Shown in pieces: positions 8,198-17,377 of a DNA stretch of 64,000 nt (its first letter is position 1; each line of letters opens with the position of its first letter). This DNA is from Paenibacillus algorifonticola (GTDB lineage Bacteria; Bacillota; Bacilli; Paenibacillales; Paenibacillaceae): assembly GCF_000971975.1 (NCBI RefSeq), contig NZ_LAQO01000034.1, forward strand, positions 1-64,000, read 5' to 3'. The position numbers and the translations under genes are program-made. Under the pieces are notes generated by a model. It saw only the letters and a program-made list of their open reading frames with translations. It ran no database searches and was not told the origin of the DNA.

Positions 8198-9655
8198 TTA
8201 GAGCTGCGGACGCAGCTTGTGGAATTCGGTATTTTGCTCGAAAGCATGGGCTGTGCGCAAAACAGTCGACTCGTCGAAGGCTTTGCCGATAATTTGCAAT
8301 CCGATTGGCAAGCCTTCCGCTTGGCCGCAAGGAATGCTGATCGCCGGAACGCCTGCAAGGCTGACCGGAATCGTACAAATATCGTTCAAATACATCGTCA
8401 GCGGGTCGCCGACCTGCTCGCCAAGCTTGAACGCTGCTGTCGGGGCAGTTGGCCCGATGATGACATCGTATTTTTCAAATACTTGGTCAAAGTCCTGTTT
8501 AATGAGCGTGCGCACTTTTTGCGCTTTCAAATAATACGCGTCATAGTAGCCGGAGCTAAGCGCATACGTTCCCAGCATAATACGGCGCTTAACTTCTGGA
8601 CCGAAGCCCTCGCTGCGCGATTTACGGTACAGATCGATCAAGTTCGCCGGATTGTCTGCACGGACACCATAACGAACGCCGTCAAAACGCGCCAGGTTGG
8701 AGGAAGCTTCAGAAGACGCAAGCAAATAATAAGCAGCAATGGCATATTCGGTATGCGGCAGCGAAACCTCTTCCCATGTTGCGCCAAGGCTTTCATACAC
8801 TTTCAGTGCATTCAAAACCGCTTCCTTAACCTTTGGATCAACGCCTTCTCCCAAATATTCCTTCGGTACCGCAATACGCAAACCTTTGACATCCCCTGTC
8901 AAGGCAGACGTATAGTCAGGAATGCTTACATTCGCGGAAGTAGAGTCTTTCGCATCATAACCAGCAATCGCTTGCAGCACAAATGCGGAATCCTCAACAT
9001 TTTTCGTCAAAGGGCCGATCTGGTCAAGCGATGAAGCGAAAGCGACAAGTCCAAAACGGGAAACAAGGCCATACGTTGGCTTAAGACCGACAATGCCGCA
9101 ATAAGCTGCTGGCTGACGGATCGAGCCACCCGTATCGGAGCCAAGCGAGAAATAAACTTGACCCGCAGCAACAGAAGCAGCGGAAGCGCCGCTGGAGCCG
9201 CCTGGCACATATTCCGTGTTCCACGGATTGCGAGTCGGATAATAGCTGGAATTTTCATTCGAGCCGCCCATCGCGAACTCATCCATGTTCAGCTTGCCGA
9301 TCGTGACGGATTGCGCCGATTTCAGCTTGCTGACAACCGTTCCATCATAAATCGGATTGTAGTTGTCTAGAAACTGGCTGGCACATGTTGTGCGCAAGCC
9401 TTCGGTAACGATATTATCTTTAATTCCAGCCGGAAGGCCGAACAGCAAGCCGCGTTCAGCTCCCGCTTGAAGCTGCTTGTCCAGCTCGGCTGCATGCTGG
9501 CGAGCTCCCTCTTCATTAAGCGTAAGGAACGCTTGAATGGAAGCTTCTGTTGCTTTAATACGAGCAAAGGATTCATCAACCAGTTCGGTGACGGAAAGCT
9601 CCTTGTGGCTCAGCTTGTTATGTACATCCTGAAGACGCAAATCGAACAGTGACAA
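8198..9655 (-). CDS. gatA: Asp-tRNA(Asn)/Glu-tRNA(Gln) amidotransferase subunit A
   Basis: GatA (485 residues) is the glutaminase subunit that frees ammonia from glutamine for transamidation by GatB. The amidase signature is intact: the catalytic Lys in GIKDN (about residue 79) and the Ser-cisSer pair in GSDTGGSIRQPAA (about 173-185). The start is TTG at 9655, supported by GGGAGG eight bases upstream. The ATG five bases earlier is out of frame. It lies between gatC (67 bp upstream) and the repeat-containing gap before gatB. Confidence 0.98.
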   Translation of the reverse strand: MSLFDLRLQDVHNKLSHKELSVTELVDESFARIKATEASIQAFLTLNEEGARQHAAELDKQLQAGAERGLLFGLPAGIKDNIVTEGLRTTCASQFLDNYNPIYDGTVVSKLKSAQSVTIGKLNMDEFAMGGSNENSSYYPTRNPWNTEYVPGGSSGASAASVAAGQVYFSLGSDTGGSIRQPAAYCGIVGLKPTYGLVSRFGLVAFASSLDQIGPLTKNVEDSAFVLQAIAGYDAKDSTSANVSIPDYTSALTGDVKGLRIAVPKEYLGEGVDPKVKEAVLNALKVYESLGATWEEVSLPHTEYAIAAYYLLASSEASSNLARFDGVRYGVRADNPANLIDLYRKSRSEGFGPEVKRRIMLGTYALSSGYYDAYYLKAQKVRTLIKQDFDQVFEKYDVIIGPTAPTAAFKLGEQVGDPLTMYLNDICTIPVSLAGVPAISIPCGQAEGLPIGLQIIGKAFDESTVLRTAHAFEQNTEFHKLRPQL

Positions 9656-9722
9656 AACATGTTCCTCCCTTCAATATAAAAGCGCAGCAAGCATATAAGG
9701 CTATTGCGCTTGATCATGCGGA

Positions 9723-10010
9723 CTATTCCAATACGGCTGGCACTTTAATCTGGCCGTCTTCTTCATCAGGCGCGTTCAACAGCACCTTCTCGATCGGCAG
9801 CGATTCATGTGTAATATCCTCGCGCGTCACATTCGTAATCGGCAGCACATGGCTGGTCGGCTCGACGTTTTCTGTATCAAGCGAGTTCAACTTTTCTGCA
9901 TATTTTAAAATCGCATTAAGCTGCTCGGTGAATTGACCCTTCTCCTCGTCAGACAGCTCAAGGCGAGCCAAATTTGCAACATGCTCGACATCTTTAATCG
10001 TAATGCTCAT
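9723..10010 (-). CDS. gatC: Asp-tRNA(Asn)/Glu-tRNA(Gln) amidotransferase subunit C
   Basis: GatC (95 residues) is the small belt-like subunit that wraps GatA and stabilises the GatA-GatB interface. It has the usual pattern: DVEHVANLARLELSDEE near the N-terminus, QLNAILKYAEKLNSLDT, then a Pro-rich tail (VLPITNVTREDI). ATG start with GGGGGAGG upstream. It is the first gene of gatCAB, with a promoter at 10052-10079. Confidence 0.97.
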   Translation of the reverse strand: MSITIKDVEHVANLARLELSDEEKGQFTEQLNAILKYAEKLNSLDTENVEPTSHVLPITNVTREDITHESLPIEKVLLNAPDEEDGQIKVPAVLE

Positions 10011-10051
10011 GAATGTTCCTCCCCCTTCTTAAGCCTGCAATCATTCTTTCT

Positions 10052-10079
10052 ATTATAGCCTAGAATCACATTTTGACAA
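10052..10079 (-). promoter_or_regulatory. gatCAB promoter
   Basis: On the minus strand, -35 TTGTCA (10074-10079) and -10 TATAAT (10052-10057), spacer 16 bp, 42 bp before gatC. Confidence 0.7.
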
Positions 10080-10131
10080 AGTACGCAAACACGGGCTAGC
10101 ATGCTTAAATTCTGCAATACTCATTAACAGC

Positions 10132-10166
10132 AGATGACCCTCCCGCACCTGGCGGAAGGGTCATCT
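10132..10166 (-). terminator. Hairpin after the 126-residue gene
   Basis: Stem AGATGACCCTCCCGC / GCGGAAGGGTCATCT with one mismatch and a 5-base loop. No T run follows, so termination is likely but not certain. Confidence 0.55.
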
Positions 10167-10178
10167 CGCAGAAGCTTA

Positions 10179-10559
10179 TTAAATCCACGCTTTCAAATTA
10201 ACCTGCCTTATAAAATCCTTCTGGCTTTGGCCTTCAGCAGCAGCTGGCTCCGCTTCCGGGGCGGACTCTTCGCCTCTCATTATACGCTTAAACAGCTCTT
10301 CATTATGAGTAGCCAGCGCAAAGTCGATCAGCGATTCGCGTTCGATGCGGTCAACCTCTTCTTGAAGCAAAACTTCCTCCAGCTCCACATCCTCATCCGG
10401 CAGCAAAAAATTGCGATTAGCGGCCGGAACGCGCACCACGTAATCAAATACGTTGTCGGCATTGCGGTCGTAAGCAATTATATAACCATATTCCCCCACG
10501 GGAAGATTTTGCTCAAAATGATCAGATATTATAATTACCTTAACTCCCAAACTAAGCAT
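10179..10559 (-). CDS. Hypothetical protein with IDEAL-like motif
   Basis: This small cytoplasmic protein (about 126 residues) has no assigned function. The first 55 residues look like a beta-rich fold (VKVIIISDHFEQ, GEYGYIIAYDRN). Next comes an acidic helix (EEVLLQEEVDRIE), then SLIDFALATHNEELFKRI, which resembles the IDEAL domain found in Firmicute adaptor-like proteins. The tail is Glu/Ala-rich. An in-frame GTG at 10568 exists, but GGAG eight bases before the ATG at 10559 favours the latter. It is a single gene upstream of gatCAB with a hairpin between. Confidence 0.65.
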   Translation of the reverse strand: MLSLGVKVIIISDHFEQNLPVGEYGYIIAYDRNADNVFDYVVRVPAANRNFLLPDEDVELEEVLLQEEVDRIERESLIDFALATHNEELFKRIMRGEESAPEAEPAAAEGQSQKDFIRQVNLKAWI

Positions 10560-10710
10560 CGTCTTCACTCCTGTCTATCGGACGCTAACCTATAACTATT
10601 ATCCTACTAAAAAATAGTAGCGGTGTCCAATAGGGATTGAAACTGACCCTTTGCCGACCGCGAGCCATCAAAAGCAGCGAGTGAAGAATCGCCGCTAATT
10701 ATGATTCAAT

Positions 10711-11313
10711 TTACGGTGTTCGCCCTTGTCTGGATAATCCGTAGAAAAAAAATTCCACGAGCTGCTCCACACTCAGGATGCTTCCGCCCGCTTGATTTGA
10801 GGTTTCCCAGTGCCGTCCGAGTTCATTTTTAAACATCGTAAAATAAAGCATCATCATCTCTTCGCTAATATCAGAATGAACATAGCCCTCCTGCTTACCC
10901 ATCGCAACAAATCGCTTAAAAAAAGGCATAACCTTCCGCTCATTATATTCTTCCATTAAACGGACGAATTCGACTTGTCCCGAAAATGCCGCCTGATGGG
11001 ACTCATTGGATAGCAGCTTTAAATTTTTTGCCTCGCATAACATTATTTCTTTCGTCTTCTCGGGGAAAGGATTTTCTGAACCCAAAATTCGCTCATATTG
11101 TTCCAACTGCTTATTCATCCAGTCCATAAGCATATCGGAATAGAGCTGCTCTTTGGTTTTAAAATAATTATAAATGGTTGCTGGCGACACTTTCGCCTTA
11201 TCTGCAATTTCATTCACGCTAACCTTCTGAAAGCCAAAACTAAAAAACAGTTGGAAAGCTGCGCTATAGATTTGCTCAAGTTTTTGCTGCTTCCTTCGTT
11301 CGAAGCCGTTCAT
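10711..11313 (-). CDS. TetR/AcrR family transcriptional regulator
   Basis: About 200 residues. The N-terminal helix-turn-helix is clear (LFFSFGFQKVSVNEIADKAKVSPATIYNYFKTKEQL, about residues 17-52). The rest is a helical ligand-binding domain with no recognisable effector. An in-frame start exists at 11361, but GAGGTGG lies six bases before the ATG at 11313. It is divergent from a membrane protein and a GNAT gene, which it probably controls through the palindrome at 11362-11375. Confidence 0.85.
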   Translation of the reverse strand: MNGFERRKQQKLEQIYSAAFQLFFSFGFQKVSVNEIADKAKVSPATIYNYFKTKEQLYSDMLMDWMNKQLEQYERILGSENPFPEKTKEIMLCEAKNLKLLSNESHQAAFSGQVEFVRLMEEYNERKVMPFFKRFVAMGKQEGYVHSDISEEMMMLYFTMFKNELGRHWETSNQAGGSILSVEQLVEFFFYGLSRQGRTP

Positions 11314-11361
11314 TTTTTCCACCTCATTATGTAGTTTAATAGAAGTTTTAGAGTAAATCAA

Positions 11362-11375
11362 TTATACTAGTATAA
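11362..11375. promoter_or_regulatory. Candidate TetR operator
   Basis: Perfect 14-bp palindrome TTATACTAGTATAA in the divergent gap, directly upstream of the rightward promoter. It overlaps a possible leftward -10, so it could control both directions. Confidence 0.5.
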
Positions 11376-11380
11376 ATCTA

Positions 11381-11409
11381 TTGAAGATTATCCTCTCCAC
11401 AGTTATAAT
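11381..11409 (+). promoter_or_regulatory. Promoter of the membrane protein / GNAT pair
   Basis: -35 TTGAAG (11381-11386), 17-bp spacer, -10 TATAAT (11404-11409), 50 bp before the TTG start at 11459. Confidence 0.7.
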
Positions 11410-11458
11410 GTTTTTATAGTAAAACAATATAATAACTACATAATTAGGAGGAGAAACG

Positions 11459-12022
11459 TTGAGACCATTAAAAATCCCTTCATTTCTGCATGATGTATTC
11501 GGTGAGAAACAGAGCTTAATCGCGATTTTAACCATTTTGCTTTTTGGAGGTTTGTTGACTGCTGCGTTATATGTAAGTTTTCCAGAGCTTACAGCAGGCT
11601 TGCCATTTTGGCGCAGCGTTTTGGCTTTATTGTTGATTTTCGATATTTTTTCAGGCTGTCTTGCTAATTTCACCACTTCAACGAGCAACTTTTATGCAAG
11701 TCGAAAAATCAATCGAGCCGTATTTATAGCCATCCATGTTCATATTGTGGCAGTTGCGCTGCTATTGAACACGGCAATCGTTCATGCTGTTAGCGTGTGG
11801 CTCTACACCATCGTAGGCGCATTCATTGTAAATGCTCTAATTGGCAAGCATGCACAGCTGTTCGTTGCGGGCCTGCTTCTATCTATAGGGATGGGCGTTA
11901 TGCCTATGCTGCCACATTTGGAGCCCTATATGCTCATTATTTTTTTGCTATTCATGCTGAAGGTGCTGTTCAGCTTCGCTGTCGACCATTACGGCAAAGT
12001 CTTACAGCGTTCGGATAGCTAG
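11459..12022 (+). CDS. Integral membrane protein of unknown function
   Basis: 187 residues with about five to six hydrophobic helices, beginning around residue 20 (LIAILTILLFGGLLTAAL) and ending with a helix near residue 160. I do not recognise the family. The TTG start is decided by AGGAGGAG six bases upstream. It is followed two bases later by a GNAT acetyltransferase, and the pair is divergent from a TetR regulator. That suggests an inducible response, but no substrate can be named. Confidence 0.75.
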   Translation: MRPLKIPSFLHDVFGEKQSLIAILTILLFGGLLTAALYVSFPELTAGLPFWRSVLALLLIFDIFSGCLANFTTSTSNFYASRKINRAVFIAIHVHIVAVALLLNTAIVHAVSVWLYTIVGAFIVNALIGKHAQLFVAGLLLSIGMGVMPMLPHLEPYMLIIFLLFMLKVLFSFAVDHYGKVLQRSDS

Positions 12023-12024
12023 AC

Positions 12025-12669
12025 ATGAGTCATGCCTATCATGTTGTCAGGCTTACCAAGTCAGATAAGGCCTCCTTCCTTTCTGTCATGGGCAGCGCCT
12101 TTGCAGAAGACCCGTTGTTTATCCATTTATTTGGTGATCCAAAGCTTGATAATCGAGCAAATAAAAACATGCAGGCCTTCTTGTCCTTTATTTTTGATAA
12201 AAGCTTCCTTCTGAATGAAGAAATATGGGGTATTTATAAAAAAGAAAGCTTGCTTGGCGCATACGTCATTGAGACGCCGCACACTAGCAAGCTTCAACAA
12301 ATATATGGCGGATTGCTGCTGTTTGGAAGGCTTCTTCCTTTATTAACACATATATCCCGTAAATCGCTGGGCCAGCTTAATGCCTATATGAGAGTCACCC
12401 GCACCGCTGCACCAGCCCTGCCGCATCACTACCTTATTATGATTGGCGTAAAGCCCGATGCTCAAGGCACAGGAATTGGGAAAGCTCTACTGCTGCATGT
12501 ATTAGAAACGGCACTCGCGGATGATTATTCGCATGGCGTAGCTTTGGACACAGAAAACATTGACAATGTAAATTTATATCGCCGGTTCGCCTTTACATTA
12601 AGCCGGGAATTACAAATCGGTCATTTGCCTGTCTATTGCATGTTTTATCAAAAAGGACAGCGAACCTGA
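12025..12669 (+). CDS. GNAT family N-acetyltransferase
   Basis: 214 residues. The acetyl-CoA-binding core is clear: IMIGVKPDAQGTGIGKALL (motif A, Q/RxxGxG/A) at about 149-167, then a late strand/helix (LDTENIDNVNLYRRFAF). The layout resembles small-molecule acetyltransferases more than ribosomal-protein ones, but the substrate cannot be read from the sequence. Only two bases separate it from the upstream membrane protein stop and there is little of a ribosome binding site, so translation is probably coupled. Confidence 0.85.
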   Translation: MSHAYHVVRLTKSDKASFLSVMGSAFAEDPLFIHLFGDPKLDNRANKNMQAFLSFIFDKSFLLNEEIWGIYKKESLLGAYVIETPHTSKLQQIYGGLLLFGRLLPLLTHISRKSLGQLNAYMRVTRTAAPALPHHYLIMIGVKPDAQGTGIGKALLLHVLETALADDYSHGVALDTENIDNVNLYRRFAFTLSRELQIGHLPVYCMFYQKGQRT

Positions 12670-12721
12670 GCGGACATATTGAGCCAGAATCCTTATCACG
12701 ATAGACTTTATTGCCACCACG

Positions 12722-14365
12722 TTATTGCCGTTGTTCCCTGCTGAACCAGTTCCATACGGGCTCTACATCGTTATGGTCAAGAATAGCTACGGTGTAATCA
12801 CTCGCATTTCCCATCGTGCGCACGCCCAATGATACTAACCCTTTTCGCTGCTGCCCCCAGCTCCGCTTCACCTTCATTGCGACAATTTGCGGTCGGCGTA
12901 TGAGGTAGGTGATTCTTGCCAAATTACGTCGGCGCAGTATTAATTGGCCATTTTCCAGTCTTACTCCAGCAGCTTTATGGCATGCCCGTCTCCATAAGTA
13001 GACAATCGGTATAAGCATCAGCGACCACAGGCCATCTGTAGGCCAGAAGCCGATTGCCGCGCCGCAGAGGACGAGAGCAACCGCCAGCTCGATGCGCATA
13101 TAATAAAGCAATGCCCGCTTAGGAGCGTGTGCGTTTATCTCCATTAGCTTCATCTGGGGCACAAAGTGGCTAATAACATGCTCCAGCTCCCTTACGGACA
13201 CAAAAGGATGCAGCATGAGCTGTTCATTTTTGTCAGACGAGACAACTTGAAGCTTAATTTGGGCATAACCTATCATTTGCCGAAAGATACCCTCCTCAAT
13301 GATGACGGATTGTACCTTGTTCGGATCAAATAGATAGGTCTTTTTGTCAAGCATACCGTATGATACCGATATTCGCTTACCCTCCCGATGAACGGTGAAT
13401 CCACTGTATTTAATAATGTACAAAATGAGTGATAGTGCCCAACCCGCTGCCAAAGCGCAAATTGCGGCGACAGCAATGCCGATGATGACATAGCCGGGCA
13501 CCAAGCTTTTTGATTCCGCATACAGCATTTCGAATATTCGCATTGGAGCAAATTTCTCCAGAAAATCATCAGCAAAAGAATAAATACCCGCAATAAAAGC
13601 AAGCGCAAGACCTAAATTCATTGAAGTGGCTGCCGCCAGCAGAAGCTGTCCGTTTGTCAGTCGAAAATACGCGCTGTCTCCCCCATTAGATGCTTGCTGG
13701 CCAGAACTGGACTGATGAATAGTGTGGCTTGCTCCCTTTTCTTGTTCAGAAAGGCCGTTTGCGCTTTGATTCAAGCTGCCTAACCCGCTATTCGCTGAAA
13801 AGCCATGGGCATCTTCCATCGGAACTGCGTTAGCTCCATGCTTCGACATGTCGATGTCTTTATCCAGCCTGACTTTGCTGTCGCTATCGTCTGCCTGTTG
13901 AGCAGCCCTGTCTGCCGTTTGGTGCTGACGGGACAATAGCTGCTGGCGAAGCTGCTCTGCATCGCGTACAGTTAGCGCCGGCAATATACCATCTGCTTTT
14001 TTTCCGCCACCCGGCGTTTCGATTTTGAGCTCTGCAACACCAAGTATTCTCTGCAGGAACGGTTGCTCCACATTGACGGAGTGTATACGTCCATAATAAA
14101 TGGTCTTCTCATCCTTGAATAACACGCCTTTTCGAATGACAATGCGGTCTGCCTCTGGCGTGTAAGTGAAGGCTCGCCATTCTAGACAGCCGAAAAACAA
14201 TGCCAGTAAAATCAGTCCCGCGGCTCCTGCATACCAATACCACTCCAGACCAAGGAACCCTGATTTCCTAAGCAGCGTAATAAAAATAAGCGGCAATAAT
14301 CCTTTAATAAACTGGAACAGCGTAAAAACAACAAATACTTTGTGTAGTCTTCGCGGATTATTCAT
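12722..14365 (-). CDS. PH domain-containing membrane protein, YdbT-like
   Basis: About 547 residues. It contains repeated bacterial PH (bPH2, former DUF304) units separated by pairs of membrane helices. The first PH-like block contains IRKGVLFKDEKTIYYGRIHSVNVEQPFLQRILGVAELKIETPGG; a second contains VSYGMLDKKTYLFDPNKVQSV; a third lies near the C-terminus. A hydrophilic Ser/Gln-rich insert covers about 150-225. B. subtilis ydbS-ydbT is the analogous pair, reported to help resistance to certain bacteriocins. It overlaps the upstream YdbS-like gene by 8 bp, indicating coupling. The start at 14365 is preferred over 14374. Confidence 0.82.
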   Translation of the reverse strand: MNNPRRLHKVFVVFTLFQFIKGLLPLIFITLLRKSGFLGLEWYWYAGAAGLILLALFFGCLEWRAFTYTPEADRIVIRKGVLFKDEKTIYYGRIHSVNVEQPFLQRILGVAELKIETPGGGKKADGILPALTVRDAEQLRQQLLSRQHQTADRAAQQADDSDSKVRLDKDIDMSKHGANAVPMEDAHGFSANSGLGSLNQSANGLSEQEKGASHTIHQSSSGQQASNGGDSAYFRLTNGQLLLAAATSMNLGLALAFIAGIYSFADDFLEKFAPMRIFEMLYAESKSLVPGYVIIGIAVAAICALAAGWALSLILYIIKYSGFTVHREGKRISVSYGMLDKKTYLFDPNKVQSVIIEEGIFRQMIGYAQIKLQVVSSDKNEQLMLHPFVSVRELEHVISHFVPQMKLMEINAHAPKRALLYYMRIELAVALVLCGAAIGFWPTDGLWSLMLIPIVYLWRRACHKAAGVRLENGQLILRRRNLARITYLIRRPQIVAMKVKRSWGQQRKGLVSLGVRTMGNASDYTVAILDHNDVEPVWNWFSREQRQ

Positions 14366-14837
14366 GCTGATCATCCACTTTCGCCAGCTGTCCGATTTTC
14401 CGTTTCAGCTCCTCTGCTTTTACCAGCTTGAGCCCTTTAATGCGATGGGTCGTGGCTGCCGTTACAACCGCTACGCTCGCCAGCTTGAACTTGCGCATGA
14501 GCGGTCCGCTCTCCAGCTCGACATGCTGGACACGCACCATCGGAACGAGTACATTTTTAATAATGATTAGCCCGTATTGAAGCTCAAGCTCTTCCTCAAA
14601 CAGTTCATATTGAAAACGTCGGTAGCGGAGGCTCGGCACTACCCAAATATCTAATACACTGTAAGCTGTAACGACACCAAGCCCGATCCATAACGGAATA
14701 AGAGTCCACTCTTTCGCTATGGCCAATACCCCATAACCGGATACGATTAAATAACCAATTGCCGCTGCAATAGCTGCCTCAATCCGGCTTACTTTTACAT
14801 AGTCCCTATCGACCCTCTGCGTTAAAGCCCGATTCAT
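14358..14837 (-). CDS. PH domain-containing protein, YdbS-like
   Basis: 159 residues: two membrane helices (about 22-65) followed by one bPH2 domain (about 70-150). Its hallmark stretch is LQYGLIIIKNVLVPMVRVQHVELESGPLMRKF. This is the small partner of the downstream multi-PH protein, as in ydbS-ydbT of B. subtilis. The two genes overlap, and the pair is likely to form one membrane complex. Confidence 0.85.
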   Translation of the reverse strand: MNRALTQRVDRDYVKVSRIEAAIAAAIGYLIVSGYGVLAIAKEWTLIPLWIGLGVVTAYSVLDIWVVPSLRYRRFQYELFEEELELQYGLIIIKNVLVPMVRVQHVELESGPLMRKFKLASVAVVTAATTHRIKGLKLVKAEELKRKIGQLAKVDDQHE

Positions 14838-14848
14838 TTCTCATCCCC

Positions 14849-16078
14849 CTATGGCAATACAATTAGCTGCTCTTTCGTACGTGTAAGCTGGCGGGGCGTG
14901 CCGTCAGTAATTACATAGCTGTTCTCCACTCCAACAACACCCTGCCCTGGAAAAGTGAATTTCGGTTCAACTGCAAGCACCATCCCGGAAGCGAGCGGCA
15001 GATCGAAACCGCGGGCCAGCACAGGCCATTCGTCTATTTCAAGGCCAATACCATGTCCGAGAAACTTCGCTTGATCAAGGCCAAAGCCCATATAATGCGC
15101 AGATAACCCCGCAGCAGCCGCTTGATCAAGTGAAGCGATATACAACTCAGAGCATGGCGTCCCGGGAACCATGCCTTTTTCCGCTGCGCGCATCATTTCC
15201 TCAGACGTTCGGTAAGCATGAGCAAGCTGCTCTGAAAGCTGTCCAATAACCGCAGTACGCGTCTGATCGATAATGTAGCCGTCAATGCAGCAGCCCACAT
15301 CAATGAGTATAGGCTCATTGCGTCCGATTACTCTGTGGCTGACGCTTTGCGGAAAAGTAGCCCCCAAGCCAAGGCCGCCTGCCGGACCGTCAAAATAAGT
15401 AGGCACGGCAGCAGCAGCTCCTGACGTCACCATCCCTGTCGCTACTTCCTGATTGTAGCCGCGCATACGCATCAAGCCGATATGTCCTCGAAGCCGCAGC
15501 TCATATTCTACTCGGGCTATCCAGGCTAGCTCGGTAATGCCCTCTTTTAACACATTTAAAGCTTCACCTAGCGCCTCATCTACAGCTTTCGCTGCTGTTT
15601 CAATTCGCTTGATTTCCCAAGGCGATTTAATCATTCGCTGTCCTCTAATAAGGGCTGAACCGTCTACCAGCTCGACTGCCCCTGCCGATTGCAGCAACTG
15701 GTTAAGCTTAAAATAGGTTTGTGCAGGAAGCACATCAAGATCCGCAGCCACAGTAACAGAACCTCCCGCCTTAAACAGCTGTGGAATACGCTCTGCGAGC
15801 GTCTGTCCAAATTGGCGGAATGAGCCTAATGGCTCTACAGCAATCAGCGTTTCCAGTCTTGCACGCTCCAGGCTACGTTTGACGAAAAACACGGGCATGC
15901 CCTCGGCCGGAACAAATGCGTAACCATTTTGCATTGAGCCAGTGTAATAATACAAATCTATATTTTGCGTTAGCAGCATGCCGTCAATCGCTTTCTTGCC
16001 CATCTCCAGCTGAAGCTTGCTTATGCGCTCCTGAACCAAGTCATCAGGTATCTCTCTCGTTATAGTTGTCTTATCCAT
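14849..16078 (-). CDS. M24 family Xaa-Pro peptidase-like protein
   Basis: 409 residues. The N-terminal creatinase/prolidase-type domain spans about 15-165 and the C-terminal pita-bread metallopeptidase domain about 170-409. Metal ligands are visible: Asp in PILIDVGCCIDGY and DQTRTAV, His in GHGIGLEIDEWP, and Glu in LAVEPKF and VGVENSYVI. Such proteins hydrolyse Xaa-Pro dipeptides or peptides, but the substrate is not fixed by sequence. ATG start with GGGAG about 12 bases upstream. It lies just upstream of the PH pair on the same strand. Confidence 0.88.
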   Translation of the reverse strand: MDKTTITREIPDDLVQERISKLQLEMGKKAIDGMLLTQNIDLYYYTGSMQNGYAFVPAEGMPVFFVKRSLERARLETLIAVEPLGSFRQFGQTLAERIPQLFKAGGSVTVAADLDVLPAQTYFKLNQLLQSAGAVELVDGSALIRGQRMIKSPWEIKRIETAAKAVDEALGEALNVLKEGITELAWIARVEYELRLRGHIGLMRMRGYNQEVATGMVTSGAAAAVPTYFDGPAGGLGLGATFPQSVSHRVIGRNEPILIDVGCCIDGYIIDQTRTAVIGQLSEQLAHAYRTSEEMMRAAEKGMVPGTPCSELYIASLDQAAAAGLSAHYMGFGLDQAKFLGHGIGLEIDEWPVLARGFDLPLASGMVLAVEPKFTFPGQGVVGVENSYVITDGTPRQLTRTKEQLIVLP

Positions 16079-16201
16079 CGTTATGCTCAGCTCCCGAAAT
16101 CATTTATCCCTCCCCTTCATTAGAACAATTTTACAAATGGCAGTCAACTGCAGGACAACTGCCGCAGGCATTTTTATGATCAACCTCTCCTTTCCATACG
16201 C

Positions 16202-16690
16202 CTAAAAATCAAAAGTCAGCTCGGACACGCCTTTAATCGTCCATTCTATTGGCTTAAGCGCTGTGAACACACTTGGGTTCACAAGTTTTATGATCATGAC
16301 AACTCCCGGACGGCGCAGCGTAGCTTCATAGCTGTATTGTGCATTTACGTATTGATACGGAAAAGTGTGTTCATTGTTAATAACATCGAAAACCACAACC
16401 TTAACCGGCTCCTTCAATAAGGAGCTGCCAAGCGGTTTCCCTGCTGCATCAAGCTGCAGGTTGCCTTGCAAATAACGGTTTGCTGACGCTTCAGCCGCCA
16501 ACGGATCTATGCGGACGACACCGTCTCCCAGTGCAGCTTTATCCACCTGCTGTGCAGCCGCATGAACGGCGCGGTTTAGCGCATGCTTGCCCTGAAAAAG
16601 CGTCTTCATCGCAATTTCCTCATCTGTCTGCATGACGTGCAGCATGAGCCAGATCGTCATCATCAGCACAATTATCGTCAGCTTATACAT
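16202..16690 (-). CDS. TadE/TadF-like pseudopilin, last gene of the Tad cluster
   Basis: About 162 residues with one N-terminal hydrophobic helix (MYKLTIIVLMMTIWLMLHV), then an extracellular domain. Its N-terminal helix starts almost at residue 1, so there is no prepilin leader. The rest includes a helix (HALNRAVHAAAQQVDKAAL) typical of TadE/F-type minor pilins and a beta-rich tail. An in-frame ATG at 16720 lacks a ribosome binding site; GGGAG seven bases upstream supports the ATG at 16690. Identification rests on architecture and operon position, not a strong family match. Confidence 0.65.
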   Translation of the reverse strand: MYKLTIIVLMMTIWLMLHVMQTDEEIAMKTLFQGKHALNRAVHAAAQQVDKAALGDGVVRIDPLAAEASANRYLQGNLQLDAAGKPLGSSLLKEPVKVVVFDVINNEHTFPYQYVNAQYSYEATLRRPGVVMIIKLVNPSVFTALKPIEWTIKGVSELTFDF

Positions 16691-16768
16691 AGCATAACTC
16701 CCTGTCACCTGTTCACTCATTCTGTCATTCAGCTATCCACTCACCTTAGTAGCCGAAATTGCAGCCCT

Positions 16769-17194
16769 TTAAGGCACATATTCGCTCATTTTGATGCCTG
16801 TAGCGCGCAGCCTGCCATTTTCATTAGGCGGCTCCACGCCGATTAAGCGATCCAATTGAAACAGCCCCTCATAGGGATAGCTGAGCAGAACAATCAAGCC
16901 CGTCCCTCGCAGCAATGGCATAGCCGAATTCGTTGCCTGCTCGCCATTATCGGCCGCCACTTCAAAAATCAGCGCTTCCGGCTTCATTCCGAACTTCGCC
17001 AGCCGTTGACGCGACTGTTCCAGCATCTCTGGACTGATGTAGCCATGCGTGCCACTCGCCCCGACTTCAAGCAAATAATCAACCTCCTGCTGTAGCACTG
17101 CCTGTCGTACAATCAGCACATGCTTATAAATAGGCGAGAACATTAGCCAGCATAAAATCGTCGCGAACAGCACGAATACTAAAATGCTCTTCAT
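16769..17194 (-). CDS. TadE/TadF-like protein of the Tad cluster
   Basis: 141 residues with one N-terminal transmembrane helix (about 4-22) and an extracellular alpha/beta domain (Q-rich helix near 30-75, then LIVLLSYPYEGLFQLDRLIG). There is no prepilin leader and no family I can name. Its ATG overlaps the stop of the upstream 48-codon gene (ATGA), so translation is coupled. It is probably a minor pilin or assembly factor of the Tad-like system. Confidence 0.65.
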   Translation of the reverse strand: MKSILVFVLFATILCWLMFSPIYKHVLIVRQAVLQQEVDYLLEVGASGTHGYISPEMLEQSRQRLAKFGMKPEALIFEVAADNGEQATNSAMPLLRGTGLIVLLSYPYEGLFQLDRLIGVEPPNENGRLRATGIKMSEYVP

Positions 17195-17337
17195 GGGCTC
17201 ATATTCCTTATATAGCTGCTTGTGGCATCGCCAGAGCGTTCAAGCTGTTTTTTCATCCCCTGATCCCCTTCTGCAACTCCAGAGTAAATCATAACAATCG
17301 TCACAAGCAGCAATATCGCTGCCAGCAGGGTACGCAT
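17191..17337 (-). CDS. Small leaderless pilin-like protein 2
   Basis: 48 residues: a hydrophobic helix from residue 3 to about 20 (LLAAILLLVTIVMIYSG) and a short polar tail. GAGGAGG is well spaced before the ATG at 17337. It has the same plan as the neighbouring 49-residue protein: hydrophobic start, tail with GDA(T/A). It resembles a mature Flp pilin but lacks the usual leader and cleavage site. It overlaps the next gene by 4 bp. It may be the pilus subunit or a minor subunit. Confidence 0.6.
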   Translation of the reverse strand: MRTLLAAILLLVTIVMIYSGVAEGDQGMKKQLERSGDATSSYIRNMSP

Positions 17338-17377
17338 CGCCTTTCCTCCTCTTTTGCCGCTAATGCTGGCTTGCAAA

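Noticed and set aside
16130..16172. Short GGCAGT / ACTGCC inverted repeat after the Tad genes
   Set aside because: It lies upstream of the M24 gene on the minus strand with a 13-base loop and no T run; too weak to call a terminator.
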